A stretch of 64,000 bases of DNA. Source: Bacillota bacterium (GTDB lineage: Bacteria > Bacillota > Clostridia > Christensenellales > CAG-138). This document shows positions 16,896 through 25,354 of this stretch, in pieces. Numbering within the stretch: position 1 is the first letter of the stretch; the number at the start of each line of letters is the position of its first letter. The stretch is taken from contig JAEXEN010000018.1 of NCBI GenBank assembly GCA_023400985.1, positions 1-64,000 of the forward strand. Direction: 5' to 3'. The notes beneath the pieces are model-generated. The model worked only from the letters and a program-made list of their open reading frames with translations. It did no database searches and was not told where the DNA came from. A program made the translations under genes and the position numbers.

Positions 16896-17046
16896 GTCAT
16901 AAAAACCGCCCGCAAACAGCATCCTTTAAAAGGCAAGCTTAGTGTTTGCGCTTTTTTTCTTCCTATGCGAAACGGCTAAAATGCATGGATAATCCAAGGC
17001 TTTTGCTGCAGATACTATGGCTACGAACGGAAAGGAGGTCCGCTGC

Positions 17047-17235
17047 ATGGGTTACGATGATTACATCAATCCGATGAACAAGCAAAACAAGAAAAACCAG
17101 CAGAATCAGCAAAACCAACAGAACCAGCAGAACCAACAGAACCAACAGAACCAGCACAACAGGCAAAACCAGCAGAACCCGCAGAATCAACAGAACCAGC
17201 AGAACCAGCAGAACAAAAACAACAGGGACTTTTAA
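17047..17235 (+). CDS. Asn/Gln-repeat low-complexity peptide
   Basis: A 62-residue peptide. The first 14 residues (MGYDDYINPMNKQN) are ordinary; nearly all the rest is a run of QQN or QNQ triplets, interrupted by single K, H, R and P residues, ending NKNNRDF. At DNA level it is a degenerate 9-base repeat of the type AACCAGCAG. The very strong AAAGGAGG site 9 bases before ATG 17047 and the terminator 7 bases after the stop argue that it is expressed. Such composition is prion-like in yeast proteins; here it may be a spacer, coat or matrix peptide. No family is recognised. Confidence 0.65.
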   Translation: MGYDDYINPMNKQNKKNQQNQQNQQNQQNQQNQQNQHNRQNQQNPQNQQNQQNQQNKNNRDF

Positions 17236-17242
17236 CGGGTAC

Positions 17243-17280
17243 AAAAACCGCTCCGCGACCTCTTCCGCGGAGCGGTTTTT
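17243..17280. terminator. Terminator after the Asn/Gln-repeat gene
   Basis: AAAAACCGCTCCGCG pairs perfectly with CGCGGAGCGGTTTTT around an 8-base loop. The symmetric A and T runs let it also stop transcription arriving from kbl on the minus strand. Confidence 0.9.
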
Positions 17281-17320
17281 ATGTTAAAAAAGTGGCAAAC
17301 CGCTTTTTTATGACACGTGC

Positions 17321-18505
17321 TTATATTCCCATTTCCCGTTTCACTTCGGCAAAGCAGTTTACCGCAAAATCCAGATCCTCCTTCGTATGGCCCGCGGATA
17401 CCTGTGTGCGAATGCGCGCCTTGCCCATGGGCACGACGGGGTAGCTAAACCCTATGACATATACACCCTTATCGAGCATCCTCGCCGCAAATTCGGAGGC
17501 GACGGCCGCATCATACAGCATGATGGGCACGATGGGATGCGTGCTTTCGGGTATGCCGAAGCCGAGTTTTTTGAGGCTTTGCCGAAAATATGCGGTGTTC
17601 TCGTGCAAACGGTCGCGCAATGCCGTGGACTCGTTGAGCATCTCAAGAACCTTCAGGCTCGCCGCACAGATGGCCGGCGCCACGGTATTGGAAAACAGAT
17701 AGGGGCGGGAGCGCTGGCGCAGCAGGTCCACGATTTCCTGCCGAGCGGCCGTATAACCGCCGCTCGCGCCACCCATGGCCTTGCCGAGCGTGCCGGTGAT
17801 GATATCCACACGGCCCATCACACCGCAATGCTCGTGCGTACCGCGTCCGTGCTCGCCCATAAAGCCCACGGCATGGCTGTCGTCCACCATCACGAGCGCG
17901 TCGAATTCCTCCGCCAGGTCGCAGATGGCGCGAAGGTTTGCAATATAACCATCCATTGAAAACACGCCGTCGGTCGCGATAAGCTTGATACGGCAATCCT
18001 TCGCCTCTATAAGTTGCGCGCGAAGGTCCGCCATGTCGCTGTTTTTATAGCGGAGACGTTTTGCCTTGCAAAGGCGCACGCCGTCGATGATGCTCGCGTG
18101 GTTGAGTTCGTCGGAGATCACCGCATCGTCGGCGGTAAGAAGCGTCTCAAACAGGCCGCCGTTTGCGTCGAAGCAGGAACTGTAAAGAATAGCGTCATCC
18201 GTCTTCAAAAATTCCGCAAGCTTTTTTTCAAGCTCCTTGTGGATGCTCTGTGTGCCGCAGATGAAGCGCACCGAAGAAAGCCCGTAGCCCCATTTATCAT
18301 AACTTTTCTTGGCAGCCTCGCGAAGCGCGGGGGCGTTGCTCAACCCGAGGTAGTTATTGGCACACATATTGAGAACGCCTTTAGCGGCCGTGGTATCGAT
18401 ACGCGCAGATTGCGGGGTGGTGATGATGCGCTCATTCTTTGCCGTGCCGGCATTTTGAATGGTCGATAGTTCTTTCTGAAAGTACCCGTATGCCGTCTTT
18501 TTCAT
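17321..18505 (-). CDS. kbl: Glycine C-acetyltransferase (2-amino-3-ketobutyrate CoA ligase)
   Basis: A 394-residue PLP enzyme of the alpha-oxoamine synthase family that converts 2-amino-3-ketobutyrate and CoA to glycine and acetyl-CoA, the second step of threonine catabolism. The PLP lysine is Lys242 in [15 protein letters not shown], and [22 protein letters not shown] is the expected aspartate/histidine region (DDSHA binds the cofactor). Length equals that of the E. coli enzyme. GGAGG precedes the ATG. It lies 14 bases behind tdh in the same operon, which separates it from the biotin synthesis (BioF) and heme paralogues. Confidence 0.93.
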   Translation of the reverse strand: MKKTAYGYFQKELSTIQNAGTAKNERIITTPQSARIDTTAAKGVLNMCANNYLGLSNAPALREAAKKSYDKWGYGLSSVRFICGTQSIHKELEKKLAEFLKTDDAILYSSCFDANGGLFETLLTADDAVISDELNHASIIDGVRLCKAKRLRYKNSDMADLRAQLIEAKDCRIKLIATDGVFSMDGYIANLRAICDLAEEFDALVMVDDSHAVGFMGEHGRGTHEHCGVMGRVDIITGTLGKAMGGASGGYTAARQEIVDLLRQRSRPYLFSNTVAPAICAASLKVLEMLNESTALRDRLHENTAYFRQSLKKLGFGIPESTHPIVPIMLYDAAVASEFAARMLDKGVYVIGFSYPVVPMGKARIRTQVSAGHTKEDLDFAVNCFAEVKREMGI

Positions 18506-18519
18506 CTGCTGCCTCCGTT

Positions 18520-19560
18520 TTATTTACTCCAATCCAAAATGACCTTGCCGGATTTGCCACTGTTCATCGCCTCAAAGCCCTTCTCAAACTCCGTATAGTG
18601 ATAACGATGGGTGATGATGGGGGAAAGGTCGAGACCGCTTTGGATCATGGCGATCATTTTGTACCAAGTTTCAAAGAGCTTTCTTCCATAGATGCCCTGC
18701 AGCGTGAGCCCTTTGAAGATCACATTGTCCCAGTCGATCACGGTGCCCGGAGCGAGAAGTCCCAAAAGCGCCACCTGGCCGCCATTGCGCATGTTCTTCA
18801 GCATTTGGTTGAGGGCCGAGCCGTTTCCGCTCATCTCCAGCCCCACGTCAAAGCCCTCCACGAGCCCTTGCTCGCGCATAACTTCTTCCAAATTCCGCTC
18901 CATGGGGTTGATAGCAGCCGTTGCGCCCATTTTTTGGGCGATAGAGAGGCGGTAGGGGTTGACGTCCGTCACCACCACGCGGCGCGCGCCGTTGTGGCGG
19001 CAAATGCCCGCAGCCATCATGCCGATGGGCCCCGCGCCGGTGATCAAAACATCTTCGCCGGTCACGTTGAACTCGGTGGCGGTGTGCACGGCATTGCCGT
19101 ATGCGTCGAAAAATGAAACGATTTCCTCCGAAATATCCTCGGGCACGGGGCGCACGTTCGCGGCGGGGATGCATAGATACTCGGCAAACGCGCCGTCGCG
19201 GTTGACGCCCACGCCCTTTGTGTACTTGCACCAGTGGCCGTTGCCGCTCAAACAGTTACGGCATTGCCCGCATACGATATGCCCCTCGCCGGAAACACGC
19301 TGGCCGATTTTGTAATTCGTTACGCCGTCGCCCAACGCCGCGATCTCGCCCACGTATTCATGGCCGATGGTCATGGGGGGGATGATGTTTTTTTCACTCC
19401 AAGGATCCCAGTTGTAGATGTGCAGATCGGTGCCGCATATGGCTGTTTTGTGGATTTTTATAAGGACCTCGCCTTTGTTCGGAACGGGAACTGGAACACG
19501 AACGAGCGATAAGCCCTTTCCCCGCTCGGTTTTGACAAGCGCGTCCATGTCGGTTTGCAT
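18520..19560 (-). CDS. tdh: L-threonine 3-dehydrogenase
   Basis: A 346-residue zinc-dependent medium-chain dehydrogenase that oxidises L-threonine to 2-amino-3-ketobutyrate with NAD+. The catalytic zinc site is in [15 protein letters not shown] and GHEYVGE. The structural zinc loop has four cysteines (GQCRNC, GHWC and the preceding HIVC), and the Rossmann motif is [11 protein letters not shown]. The YNWDPWSE segment is typical of threonine rather than alcohol dehydrogenases. AAGGAGG precedes the ATG, and a TATAAT lies further upstream at about 19599-19604 with a weak -35. First gene of the tdh-kbl operon. Confidence 0.95.
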   Translation of the reverse strand: MQTDMDALVKTERGKGLSLVRVPVPVPNKGEVLIKIHKTAICGTDLHIYNWDPWSEKNIIPPMTIGHEYVGEIAALGDGVTNYKIGQRVSGEGHIVCGQCRNCLSGNGHWCKYTKGVGVNRDGAFAEYLCIPAANVRPVPEDISEEIVSFFDAYGNAVHTATEFNVTGEDVLITGAGPIGMMAAGICRHNGARRVVVTDVNPYRLSIAQKMGATAAINPMERNLEEVMREQGLVEGFDVGLEMSGNGSALNQMLKNMRNGGQVALLGLLAPGTVIDWDNVIFKGLTLQGIYGRKLFETWYKMIAMIQSGLDLSPIITHRYHYTEFEKGFEAMNSGKSGKVILDWSK

Positions 19561-19682
19561 ATAGAAATGCCTCCTTATTCAATTTGGAGCTGCAAGCATA
19601 TTATACTGCTTTGCAGTTCGATATTCTATGCAAAGACGCGGAAATAGATGATATATTATATAGGTTAAAACAAAAAGCGGCG

Positions 19683-20837
19683 TTATCCCGCCTCATACAG
19701 GGGTACCGCACTGTTATGCTTATCGATGACGAGGTAGGAACTGCCCGTTTTTACGATCGCGTAACCGCCCATAAAAGGCTGCGCCTCGTCGTACTGCGGT
19801 TCAATAAATTGATAGCCGCTCGTATCGACATAGCCCCAAAGGCCCGTTCCCGTGTCGCGCACCGCGGCGAAGCCATTTGAGAACGGCAGCGCTTCACCGA
19901 ATTTAGGATCGATCACCAGCACGCCTTTGTTGTTGATATAACCCCATTTCCCGTCGGATTTCACGGCGGCATAGCCGCCCGAAAAGCTTTGCGCTTCCTC
20001 GTATGTGGTGCGAAATGAGGTGCTTCCCTCGCTGTTGATAAAATAGCAATTGTCCGCGGCTGTGTCGCGTATCACCGCAAAGCCCTCCGAAAACACGGTT
20101 CCGCGCAGGGAGGAAGGGGTGAGCGTCGCGATCTTGGTGCCGACCTTGTTGATGATGTACTGGCGGTCCTTCGTATATTCATCGGAAACGGCAAACGCCA
20201 CGTCCTCGGAAAAATCACCCGCGTCGCGCCATTTTTCACTTATCGCAAGCGTGCCTTGCGTATCGATATAGCCGTAGACGGAACCGTTCCGCACGGCCGC
20301 GCGGCCGCAGTGGAAGCTTTTCACCTCACGGAAGGAATAGTCGATCACCACCGTGCCTTCCGCGTCGATATAGCCCCAAAGGGAATCTTTCATAACGGCT
20401 GCATAGCCCTCGGAAAACGGCAGAACGTTCTGCCATTGCGGCTCGGCGATAAAAACCCCCTTGCGGTTGACAAGGCCGTAAAGCCCGCTTTGCGCGGCGA
20501 AAGCGGCATTGCCGTCAAACTCGAGTACGGAGGAAAATGAAGCCGCAATGACAGTCTGCCCTTTAGCGTTCTTATAGCCCCACAATCCGTTCTCAAGGTA
20601 GGGGAAGAGCCTTCCTTCCGCGGAAGCAACGGGCGTAGGCGACGGGGTGGGCTTCGGCGGGGCGATTACAGCTAAAGCCGGGTCGTATGTGGCGCTTGGG
20701 TCAATGGCGGTAAGCTGCTTGGCGCCCTCGCCGCGGTAGAGCAGCGAAAAGAGCAGCACAAAAAACGCCAAAATGACGATCACGATTAGATAAACGAGCA
20801 ATATAGGGGGGCTTTTCTTCTTTTTTTGTAAATCCAT
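19683..20837 (-). CDS. Membrane-anchored WG-repeat protein
   Basis: A 384-residue protein with a basic N terminus (DLQKKKKS), one transmembrane helix (about residues 11-33), a Thr/Pro linker (PKPTPSPTP) and then eight WG/KWG repeats of about 35 residues, for example LWGYKNAKGQTVI, LWGYIDAEGTVVI, KWGYINNKGVLVI and LWGYVDTSGYQFI. WG repeats form beta-rich extracytoplasmic surfaces; their ligands are mostly unknown. The orientation places the repeats outside the cell. The gene stands alone, converging with nothing and divergent from degV. Confidence 0.85.
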   Translation of the reverse strand: MDLQKKKKSPPILLVYLIVIVILAFFVLLFSLLYRGEGAKQLTAIDPSATYDPALAVIAPPKPTPSPTPVASAEGRLFPYLENGLWGYKNAKGQTVIAASFSSVLEFDGNAAFAAQSGLYGLVNRKGVFIAEPQWQNVLPFSEGYAAVMKDSLWGYIDAEGTVVIDYSFREVKSFHCGRAAVRNGSVYGYIDTQGTLAISEKWRDAGDFSEDVAFAVSDEYTKDRQYIINKVGTKIATLTPSSLRGTVFSEGFAVIRDTAADNCYFINSEGSTSFRTTYEEAQSFSGGYAAVKSDGKWGYINNKGVLVIDPKFGEALPFSNGFAAVRDTGTGLWGYVDTSGYQFIEPQYDEAQPFMGGYAIVKTGSSYLVIDKHNSAVPLYEAG

Positions 20838-20940
20838 GTACGCCTCATCCGTATAAAATCAAAATGTCACATTTTATGGCTAGATTTTAGCAGATTCATC
20901 CAATAAAATAAATGGTAGATTCTTTCGGGAGGAAACCGAG

Positions 20941-21813
20941 ATGGCAGAATATGCAGTCACGACCGATTCGACCGTGGACCTCGGCGCGGAGCGCATGCAA
21001 GAACTCGATACACGTTTCGCGACGCTCAAGTACTTTTATCGGGGCGAGGAGTTCCCCGACGATATGCGCGAGGCCTCGGCGCTTAAGATCTACAACGTCA
21101 TGCGCAGCGGCGAAGTCATCACAACTTCGCAAGCCAATCCCGATCAGTTTGTCGCGATGTGGTCCGACTTTCTCGCGGCGGGCAAAGACATATTGTACAT
21201 CGGCTTTTCAAGCGGGCTTAGCGGTACGGTAAATTCCGCGCAGGTCGCAAAAGAACAGCTTGAAGCGCAGTATCCCGATCGAAAGATATGCATTGTGGAC
21301 AGTCTTTGCGCCTCCGGCGGCGAGGGCATGTTTTTACAGCATGTGCTCATGAAGCAAAAAGCGGGCGCATCGTTGGAGGAATGCTATAGGTTCGCGGAAG
21401 ACCTGAAGCTTCGCGTAAACCATTGGTACACGGTAAGCGAGCTGAGCTATTTGAGGCGCGGCGGGCGCGTGAGCACGGCGGCGGCCCTGTTTGCGGATAT
21501 TTTAGGCATCAAGCCCGTGATGAACATGGATGATACAGGCCATCTTATCCCGCGCGAAAAGGTGAAGGGCAGGCGTACGGCCATCAAGCGCATGTTCGAA
21601 CATCTCACAGAGCTTGCGGACATTGCGGACAACCCCTTTTTCCACATCACCCATGCCGATTGCATGGAGGACGCGCAATATCTTAAAAATATGCTGATCG
21701 AGCGCTTTCCGAACATACCCGTATATATCTCCATGGTAGGCGCGGTCATCGGTTCGCATTGCGGGCCGGGTACGCTGGCGCTGTTCTTTGTTGGGAAGCC
21801 GAGAACGGCATAG
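20941..21813 (+). CDS. DegV family fatty-acid-binding protein
   Basis: A 290-residue DegV (FakB-like) protein. The family binds one fatty acid in a buried pocket and presents it to the FakA kinase for acyl-phosphate formation in Bacillota. The N-terminal TTDSTVDLG, the central IGFSSGLSGTVNSA (Ser/Thr head-group site), the YLRRGGRVS segment and the ending SHCGPGTLALFF are family signatures. GGGAGG precedes the ATG. No fakA gene lies next to it, so its kinase partner would be elsewhere. Confidence 0.9.
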   Translation: MAEYAVTTDSTVDLGAERMQELDTRFATLKYFYRGEEFPDDMREASALKIYNVMRSGEVITTSQANPDQFVAMWSDFLAAGKDILYIGFSSGLSGTVNSAQVAKEQLEAQYPDRKICIVDSLCASGGEGMFLQHVLMKQKAGASLEECYRFAEDLKLRVNHWYTVSELSYLRRGGRVSTAAALFADILGIKPVMNMDDTGHLIPREKVKGRRTAIKRMFEHLTELADIADNPFFHITHADCMEDAQYLKNMLIERFPNIPVYISMVGAVIGSHCGPGTLALFFVGKPRTA

Positions 21814-21819
21814 ACCAAT

Positions 21820-21862
21820 AAAAACACGCGGTAAGGGCTTTGCTCTTACCGCACGTTTTTTA
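21820..21862. terminator. Bidirectional terminator between degV and the LysR gene
   Basis: GCGGTAAG (21828-21835) pairs with CTTACCGC (21845-21852), extended by outer AAAAC/GTTTT pairing, with T runs on both strands. It separates two convergent genes. Confidence 0.85.
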
Positions 21863-21873
21863 ATGTCCGTTTC

Positions 21874-22785
21874 TTATTGCTGCTGCTTCGCCTTTTCCAA
21901 AACGATGCTGATGAAGCGCTCGGCGGCGGCGGAAAGGGGAACGCCTTCCAGCGAAATAAGTCCGATGTTGCGCGGCGGCATGGGGGCGGAGAGTTCAAGC
22001 TCAAACAGCTCGCCGTTTTCAAGCGAACGCTCTGCAAACTCACGCGTGACGCAGGCGATGCCGAGGCCGATCTTTGCGAATTCCACGAGCAGACTGTGCG
22101 CACCGAGCTCTATCTCGGGATGCAGCGTAACGCCGCAGACAGACGCGAAATCGTCGAGATATTTACGCGAATTGGATGCCTGCTCAAGAAGCACCAAGGG
22201 TTCCCGCGCAAGGTCGTTGATCGATACCGGATGACCTTTCAGGTGGCTGAAGCGCGCGGAGGCCACGAACACGTCATGCACCTTCAAGACCTCGTAGATG
22301 GTAAGGGCATTGTCGTCCACAGGCAGGTTCACGAGCGCGATGTCCACCTTGCCGATCTTCAAGAGTTCCACAGTTTCCGGCGTGGTTCGGTTCATCACCT
22401 GAAGCTGCACCTCAGGGTATTCCGTGTGGAAGCGCTCCAGAAACGGAAGAAGGAAGAACTGGCAGAGCGTGTCGCTCGCGCCTATCATGAGGCCGCCAGA
22501 CTGCAGCGTGCGCATGCGGTTGATGCGGTCCTCCGCGGCGGCGATAAGGCTTACGGCCTTGCTGGCGTAGCTGTAGAGCATGCGCCCCTCGCTCGTGAGA
22601 GTGATACCGCGGCTGTTGCGCGTGAAGAGCGTACAGCCGAGCATGTATTCGAGCCTGTGCATAGATTGGCTTATGGCAGGCTGGCTCACATAAAGCTCGC
22701 GCGCGGCATGCGAAAGGCTGCCGCAGCGCGCTACGGTACAAAAGATGCTGTACAAATCCAAATCGGCAGTCATACGCTGATCCAT
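21874..22785 (-). CDS. LysR-type transcriptional regulator
   Basis: A 303-residue LTTR. The N-terminal winged helix-turn-helix (about residues 8-66) contains SLSHAARELYVSQPAISQSM and the LFTRNSRGITLT wing. The effector domain starts with GGLMIGASDTLCQFFLLPFL and has the two-lobed periplasmic-binding fold. The inducer is unknown; the nearest divergent gene, the lipase-like hydrolase beginning 178 bases away, is the most likely target by LTTR habit. ATG 22785 is chosen because GGAGGT sits 8 bases upstream; an in-frame ATG at 22860 adds 25 basic residues without a ribosome site. Confidence 0.88.
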   Translation of the reverse strand: MDQRMTADLDLYSIFCTVARCGSLSHAARELYVSQPAISQSMHRLEYMLGCTLFTRNSRGITLTSEGRMLYSYASKAVSLIAAAEDRINRMRTLQSGGLMIGASDTLCQFFLLPFLERFHTEYPEVQLQVMNRTTPETVELLKIGKVDIALVNLPVDDNALTIYEVLKVHDVFVASARFSHLKGHPVSINDLAREPLVLLEQASNSRKYLDDFASVCGVTLHPEIELGAHSLLVEFAKIGLGIACVTREFAERSLENGELFELELSAPMPPRNIGLISLEGVPLSAAAERFISIVLEKAKQQQ

Positions 22786-22873
22786 AAAGTTCGACCTCCG
22801 TCGGCGGTTCTTGTTTACTTTTTCATTATAAGCTGGATTTATAGGTTTTGCAATAAGCAAAACTAATACGTGA

Positions 22874-22901
22874 TGTCAAGGCCACAAAAAAATGCTATAA
22901 T
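22874..22901 (+). promoter_or_regulatory. Promoter of the alpha/beta hydrolase gene
   Basis: TGTCAA and TATAAT are separated by 16 bases, about 60 bases before the ATG at 22964. The site is within reach of the divergent LysR regulator, which would bind nearby if it controls this gene. Confidence 0.5.
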
Positions 22902-22963
22902 ATGTAAAAGGACATAGAAATCAGCAGTTTTTAAGTAATAAGTTATTTCAAGGAGGAGCCGGT

Positions 22964-23875
22964 ATGGAGCGGGAATATCGTATGCCCTCCGCCACGGGGC
23001 TTGGCGACGTGTATGTGAAGGAATGGACACCGGAAGGCGAGATGCGCGCCATCGTGCAGATCACGCACGGCATGGCGGAACATATCGCAAGGTATCGGGC
23101 GTTTGCAGAGTTTTTAAACGCACACGGCATCCTCGTGACCGGGCTCGACCTGCCCGGACACGGCAGAAGCGTGGGGGCGGACGGCGCAAAGGGCTATTTT
23201 TCCGACGAGGACGGTTGGGGTAAGGTCATCGCGGATATGCGTGCGCTGCTTGTTAAGACGCGCGGCGAGCACGAAAATGTAAAATATGTGCTGTTCGGGC
23301 ACAGCATGGGCTCGTTCCTTGCGCGCACTTATGCGGCAAGGCACGGCGCGGACGCCGACGCATACATCTTCTGCGGCACGGCGGGCAGAAATCCGGCGCT
23401 AGCCGCGGCCAAGCTGATCGCGAAATACGAGATTAAAAAGCACGGCGCACGCGCGCAGAGCGAAACGCTCAACTCGCTTTCCTTTGGCTCGTACAACAAA
23501 GCGTTTGCACCAAACCGCACGGCGTTTGACTGGCTCTCGCGCGTTGAGGAGCAGGTGGACCGCTACGTTGAGGACGATGATTGCGGCTTCGTGTTCACCG
23601 CGGGCGGCTTTAAGGACCTATTCGACGGCCTGTCCGAGATCAGCGGAAAAGAATGGGCGGCTCGCGTTCCGAAAAAGCCGATCCTCGTTATTTCCGGCGA
23701 AAAGGACCCTGTGGGCGGCAACGGGAAGGGTGTGAAAGAAGTCGCCGCGTGGCTTGCTGAGACCGGCCACAACGTGACGACCAAGCTGTATCCGGACTGT
23801 CGTCATGAGCTTTTGAACGAAATCAACACGGCCGAGGTGTTCGGCGATATTTTGAAATTCATCGAGGAAATCTGA
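22964..23875 (+). CDS. Alpha/beta hydrolase, monoacylglycerol lipase-like
   Basis: A 303-residue serine hydrolase of the Hydrolase_4 (lysophospholipase/monoglyceride lipase) family. The oxyanion segment is ITHGMAEH, the nucleophile is Ser in FGHSMGSF (about residue 114), the acid is Asp in SGEKDPVG, and the base is His in DCRHELLNE. There is no signal peptide, so it acts in the cytoplasm, perhaps on acylglycerols or lysophospholipids. AAGGAGG precedes the ATG. Its stop overlaps the start of the uracil-DNA glycosylase gene by one base, although no functional link is obvious. Confidence 0.87.
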   Translation: MEREYRMPSATGLGDVYVKEWTPEGEMRAIVQITHGMAEHIARYRAFAEFLNAHGILVTGLDLPGHGRSVGADGAKGYFSDEDGWGKVIADMRALLVKTRGEHENVKYVLFGHSMGSFLARTYAARHGADADAYIFCGTAGRNPALAAAKLIAKYEIKKHGARAQSETLNSLSFGSYNKAFAPNRTAFDWLSRVEEQVDRYVEDDDCGFVFTAGGFKDLFDGLSEISGKEWAARVPKKPILVISGEKDPVGGNGKGVKEVAAWLAETGHNVTTKLYPDCRHELLNEINTAEVFGDILKFIEEI

Positions 23876-24441
23876 TGCGTTACGATTGGAGCGAGCTTTA
23901 CGCCAAGGTGAAGGCCTGCGAGGTTTGCGAGCTAGCTAAGACCCGTACCAACGTGGTGATCGGGGAGGGCGACCCGCACGCGACTATCCTGATTGTGGGC
24001 GAAGGGCCGGGGCGCGACGAGGATATGACCGGCAGGCCGTTCGTGGGCGCGGCAGGAAAGCTTTTGGATAAAATGCTTTCGGCCATCGGCCTAAAGCGCG
24101 AGGAGGTATACATCGCAAACGTTGTGAAGTGCCGCCCGCCGCAAAACCGAACACCCTTTGGCGAGGAGGCGAAAAGCTGCCTGCCGCATCTGCGCGCACA
24201 ATTTGCTCTGATACAGCCCCAAATCGTCGTCTGCATGGGAGCGACAGCCGCCAAATATGTGTACGACGAACAGGTGCGGATCACGCGGGACAGGGGCGTA
24301 TGGAAAAAAAAGATGGGCGTGTGGTTTTTGCCGACATACCATCCTGCGGCGCTTTTGCGCGACGAAAGCAAAAAAACGGACGCCTGGGAGGATATGAAAA
24401 AGATACGCGCAAAGCTCGACGAGCTTACAAAAAATGCGTAA
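23875..24441 (+). CDS. Family 4 uracil-DNA glycosylase
   Basis: A 188-residue base-excision enzyme that removes uracil from DNA. It has the iron-sulfur ligands of the family 4 type (Cys15, Cys18, Cys86, Cys102), the GEGPGRDED active-site motif, the RPFVGAAGKLLD segment and a C-terminal TYHPAALLR loop. This type is common in thermophiles and in Clostridia. The distinct N-terminal extension of the SPO1-polymerase fusion is absent, so this is the stand-alone enzyme. It is translationally coupled to the hydrolase gene by TGATG. Confidence 0.92.
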   Translation: MRYDWSELYAKVKACEVCELAKTRTNVVIGEGDPHATILIVGEGPGRDEDMTGRPFVGAAGKLLDKMLSAIGLKREEVYIANVVKCRPPQNRTPFGEEAKSCLPHLRAQFALIQPQIVVCMGATAAKYVYDEQVRITRDRGVWKKKMGVWFLPTYHPAALLRDESKKTDAWEDMKKIRAKLDELTKNA

Positions 24442-24478
24442 GGAGCGCAAGTTTTCTTCAAAAACGCCCTTGCTCGGG

Positions 24479-24508
24479 TTGAACAGGCCCGTAAGTTAGT
24501 GGTATAAT
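24479..24508 (+). promoter_or_regulatory. Promoter of the YebC gene
   Basis: TTGAAC and TATAAT are separated by 18 bases. The leader before the ATG at 24546 is about 30 bases. Confidence 0.7.
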
Positions 24509-24545
24509 CACTTGTCAATCGCAGCAAGAAGCATGGAGGTTCCTT

Positions 24546-25295
24546 ATGTCCGGTCATTCCAAGTGGGCAAACATCAAAAACAAAAAAGAAAAGACAGACT
24601 CGCAGCGCGGCAAAATATTCACAAAAATAGGCCGTGAGATCGCCATTGCGGTGAAAGAAGGCGGCGGCGATCCCATCAACAATTCCAAGTTGCGCGATGT
24701 TATCGCAAAGGCGAAGGCCGCCAATATGCCCAACGACAATATTTCCCGCTCCATCAAGAAGGCGGCGGGCGAACTTGGCAGCGTCAACTACGAAGAGATC
24801 GTCTACGAGGGTTATGCCCCAGGCGGCATTGCCGTGATTGTGGAAGTCGTTACCGATAACCGCAACCGAACGGCGTCTGAAATGCGCCATATTTTCGATA
24901 AGAGCGGCGGTTCCCTTGGCGCATCGGGCTGCGTTGCGTGGATGTTCAACCGCAGGGGATTGATTGTGGTTGAAAAAAGCGCGAGCATCGACGAAGATGT
25001 GCTTATGATGGCGGCTCTCGACGCGGGCGCGGAGGACTTCAATACACTCGACGACGCATATGAGATATACACCGCTGTTGCCGACTTCTCGGCGGTGCGC
25101 GAGGCGCTCGAAAGCGCGGGGTACAGCTTCCTTTCCGCGGATTTCGCGCGCATCCCCACCAATACCGTAGATGTGCAAAACGACGCCGATCTGACGGAGA
25201 AACTGGAAAAACTCCTCGAGCGGCTCGACGATAACGAGGATGTGCAGCAGATGTTCCATAACGCAATTTTGCCTGAGGAAGAGGAAGAAGAATAG
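24546..25295 (+). CDS. YebC/PmpR family protein
   Basis: A 249-residue protein of the universally conserved YebC/TACO1 family. Members have been described as DNA-binding regulators and, more recently, as ribosome-associated factors that help translation of proline-rich stretches. The signature MSGHSKWANIKNKKEKTD begins the chain, followed by GRDI/GREIAIAVKEGG and NMPNDNISRSIKKA; the C-terminal acidic tail (EEEEEE) is common in Clostridia. ATG follows GGAGG, and the gene is monocistronic with its own promoter and terminator. Confidence 0.95.
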   Translation: MSGHSKWANIKNKKEKTDSQRGKIFTKIGREIAIAVKEGGGDPINNSKLRDVIAKAKAANMPNDNISRSIKKAAGELGSVNYEEIVYEGYAPGGIAVIVEVVTDNRNRTASEMRHIFDKSGGSLGASGCVAWMFNRRGLIVVEKSASIDEDVLMMAALDAGAEDFNTLDDAYEIYTAVADFSAVREALESAGYSFLSADFARIPTNTVDVQNDADLTEKLEKLLERLDDNEDVQQMFHNAILPEEEEEE

Positions 25296-25312
25296 ACCGT
25301 TTTATTATATGC

Positions 25313-25346
25313 AAAAGTGAGAGGCATAAGCGCCTCTCACTTTTTT
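25313..25346. terminator. Bidirectional terminator
   Basis: AAAGTGAGAGGC and GCCTCTCACTTT form a 12-bp stem with a 6-base loop, followed by six T. It ends the YebC gene on the plus strand and the giant surface protein on the minus strand. Confidence 0.9.
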
Positions 25347-25354
25347 GTTAGGTT

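Noticed and set aside
17090..17220. Short tandem repeats resembling a repeat array
   Set aside because: The period is 9 bases and in frame with a protein. There are no spacers of constant length, so it is not a CRISPR array.
16963..17244. Leu/Val-rich repetitive minus-strand frame
   Set aside because: It is the reverse complement of the Asn/Gln repeat gene, so its repeats are a by-product. The plus-strand frame has the ribosome site and terminator.
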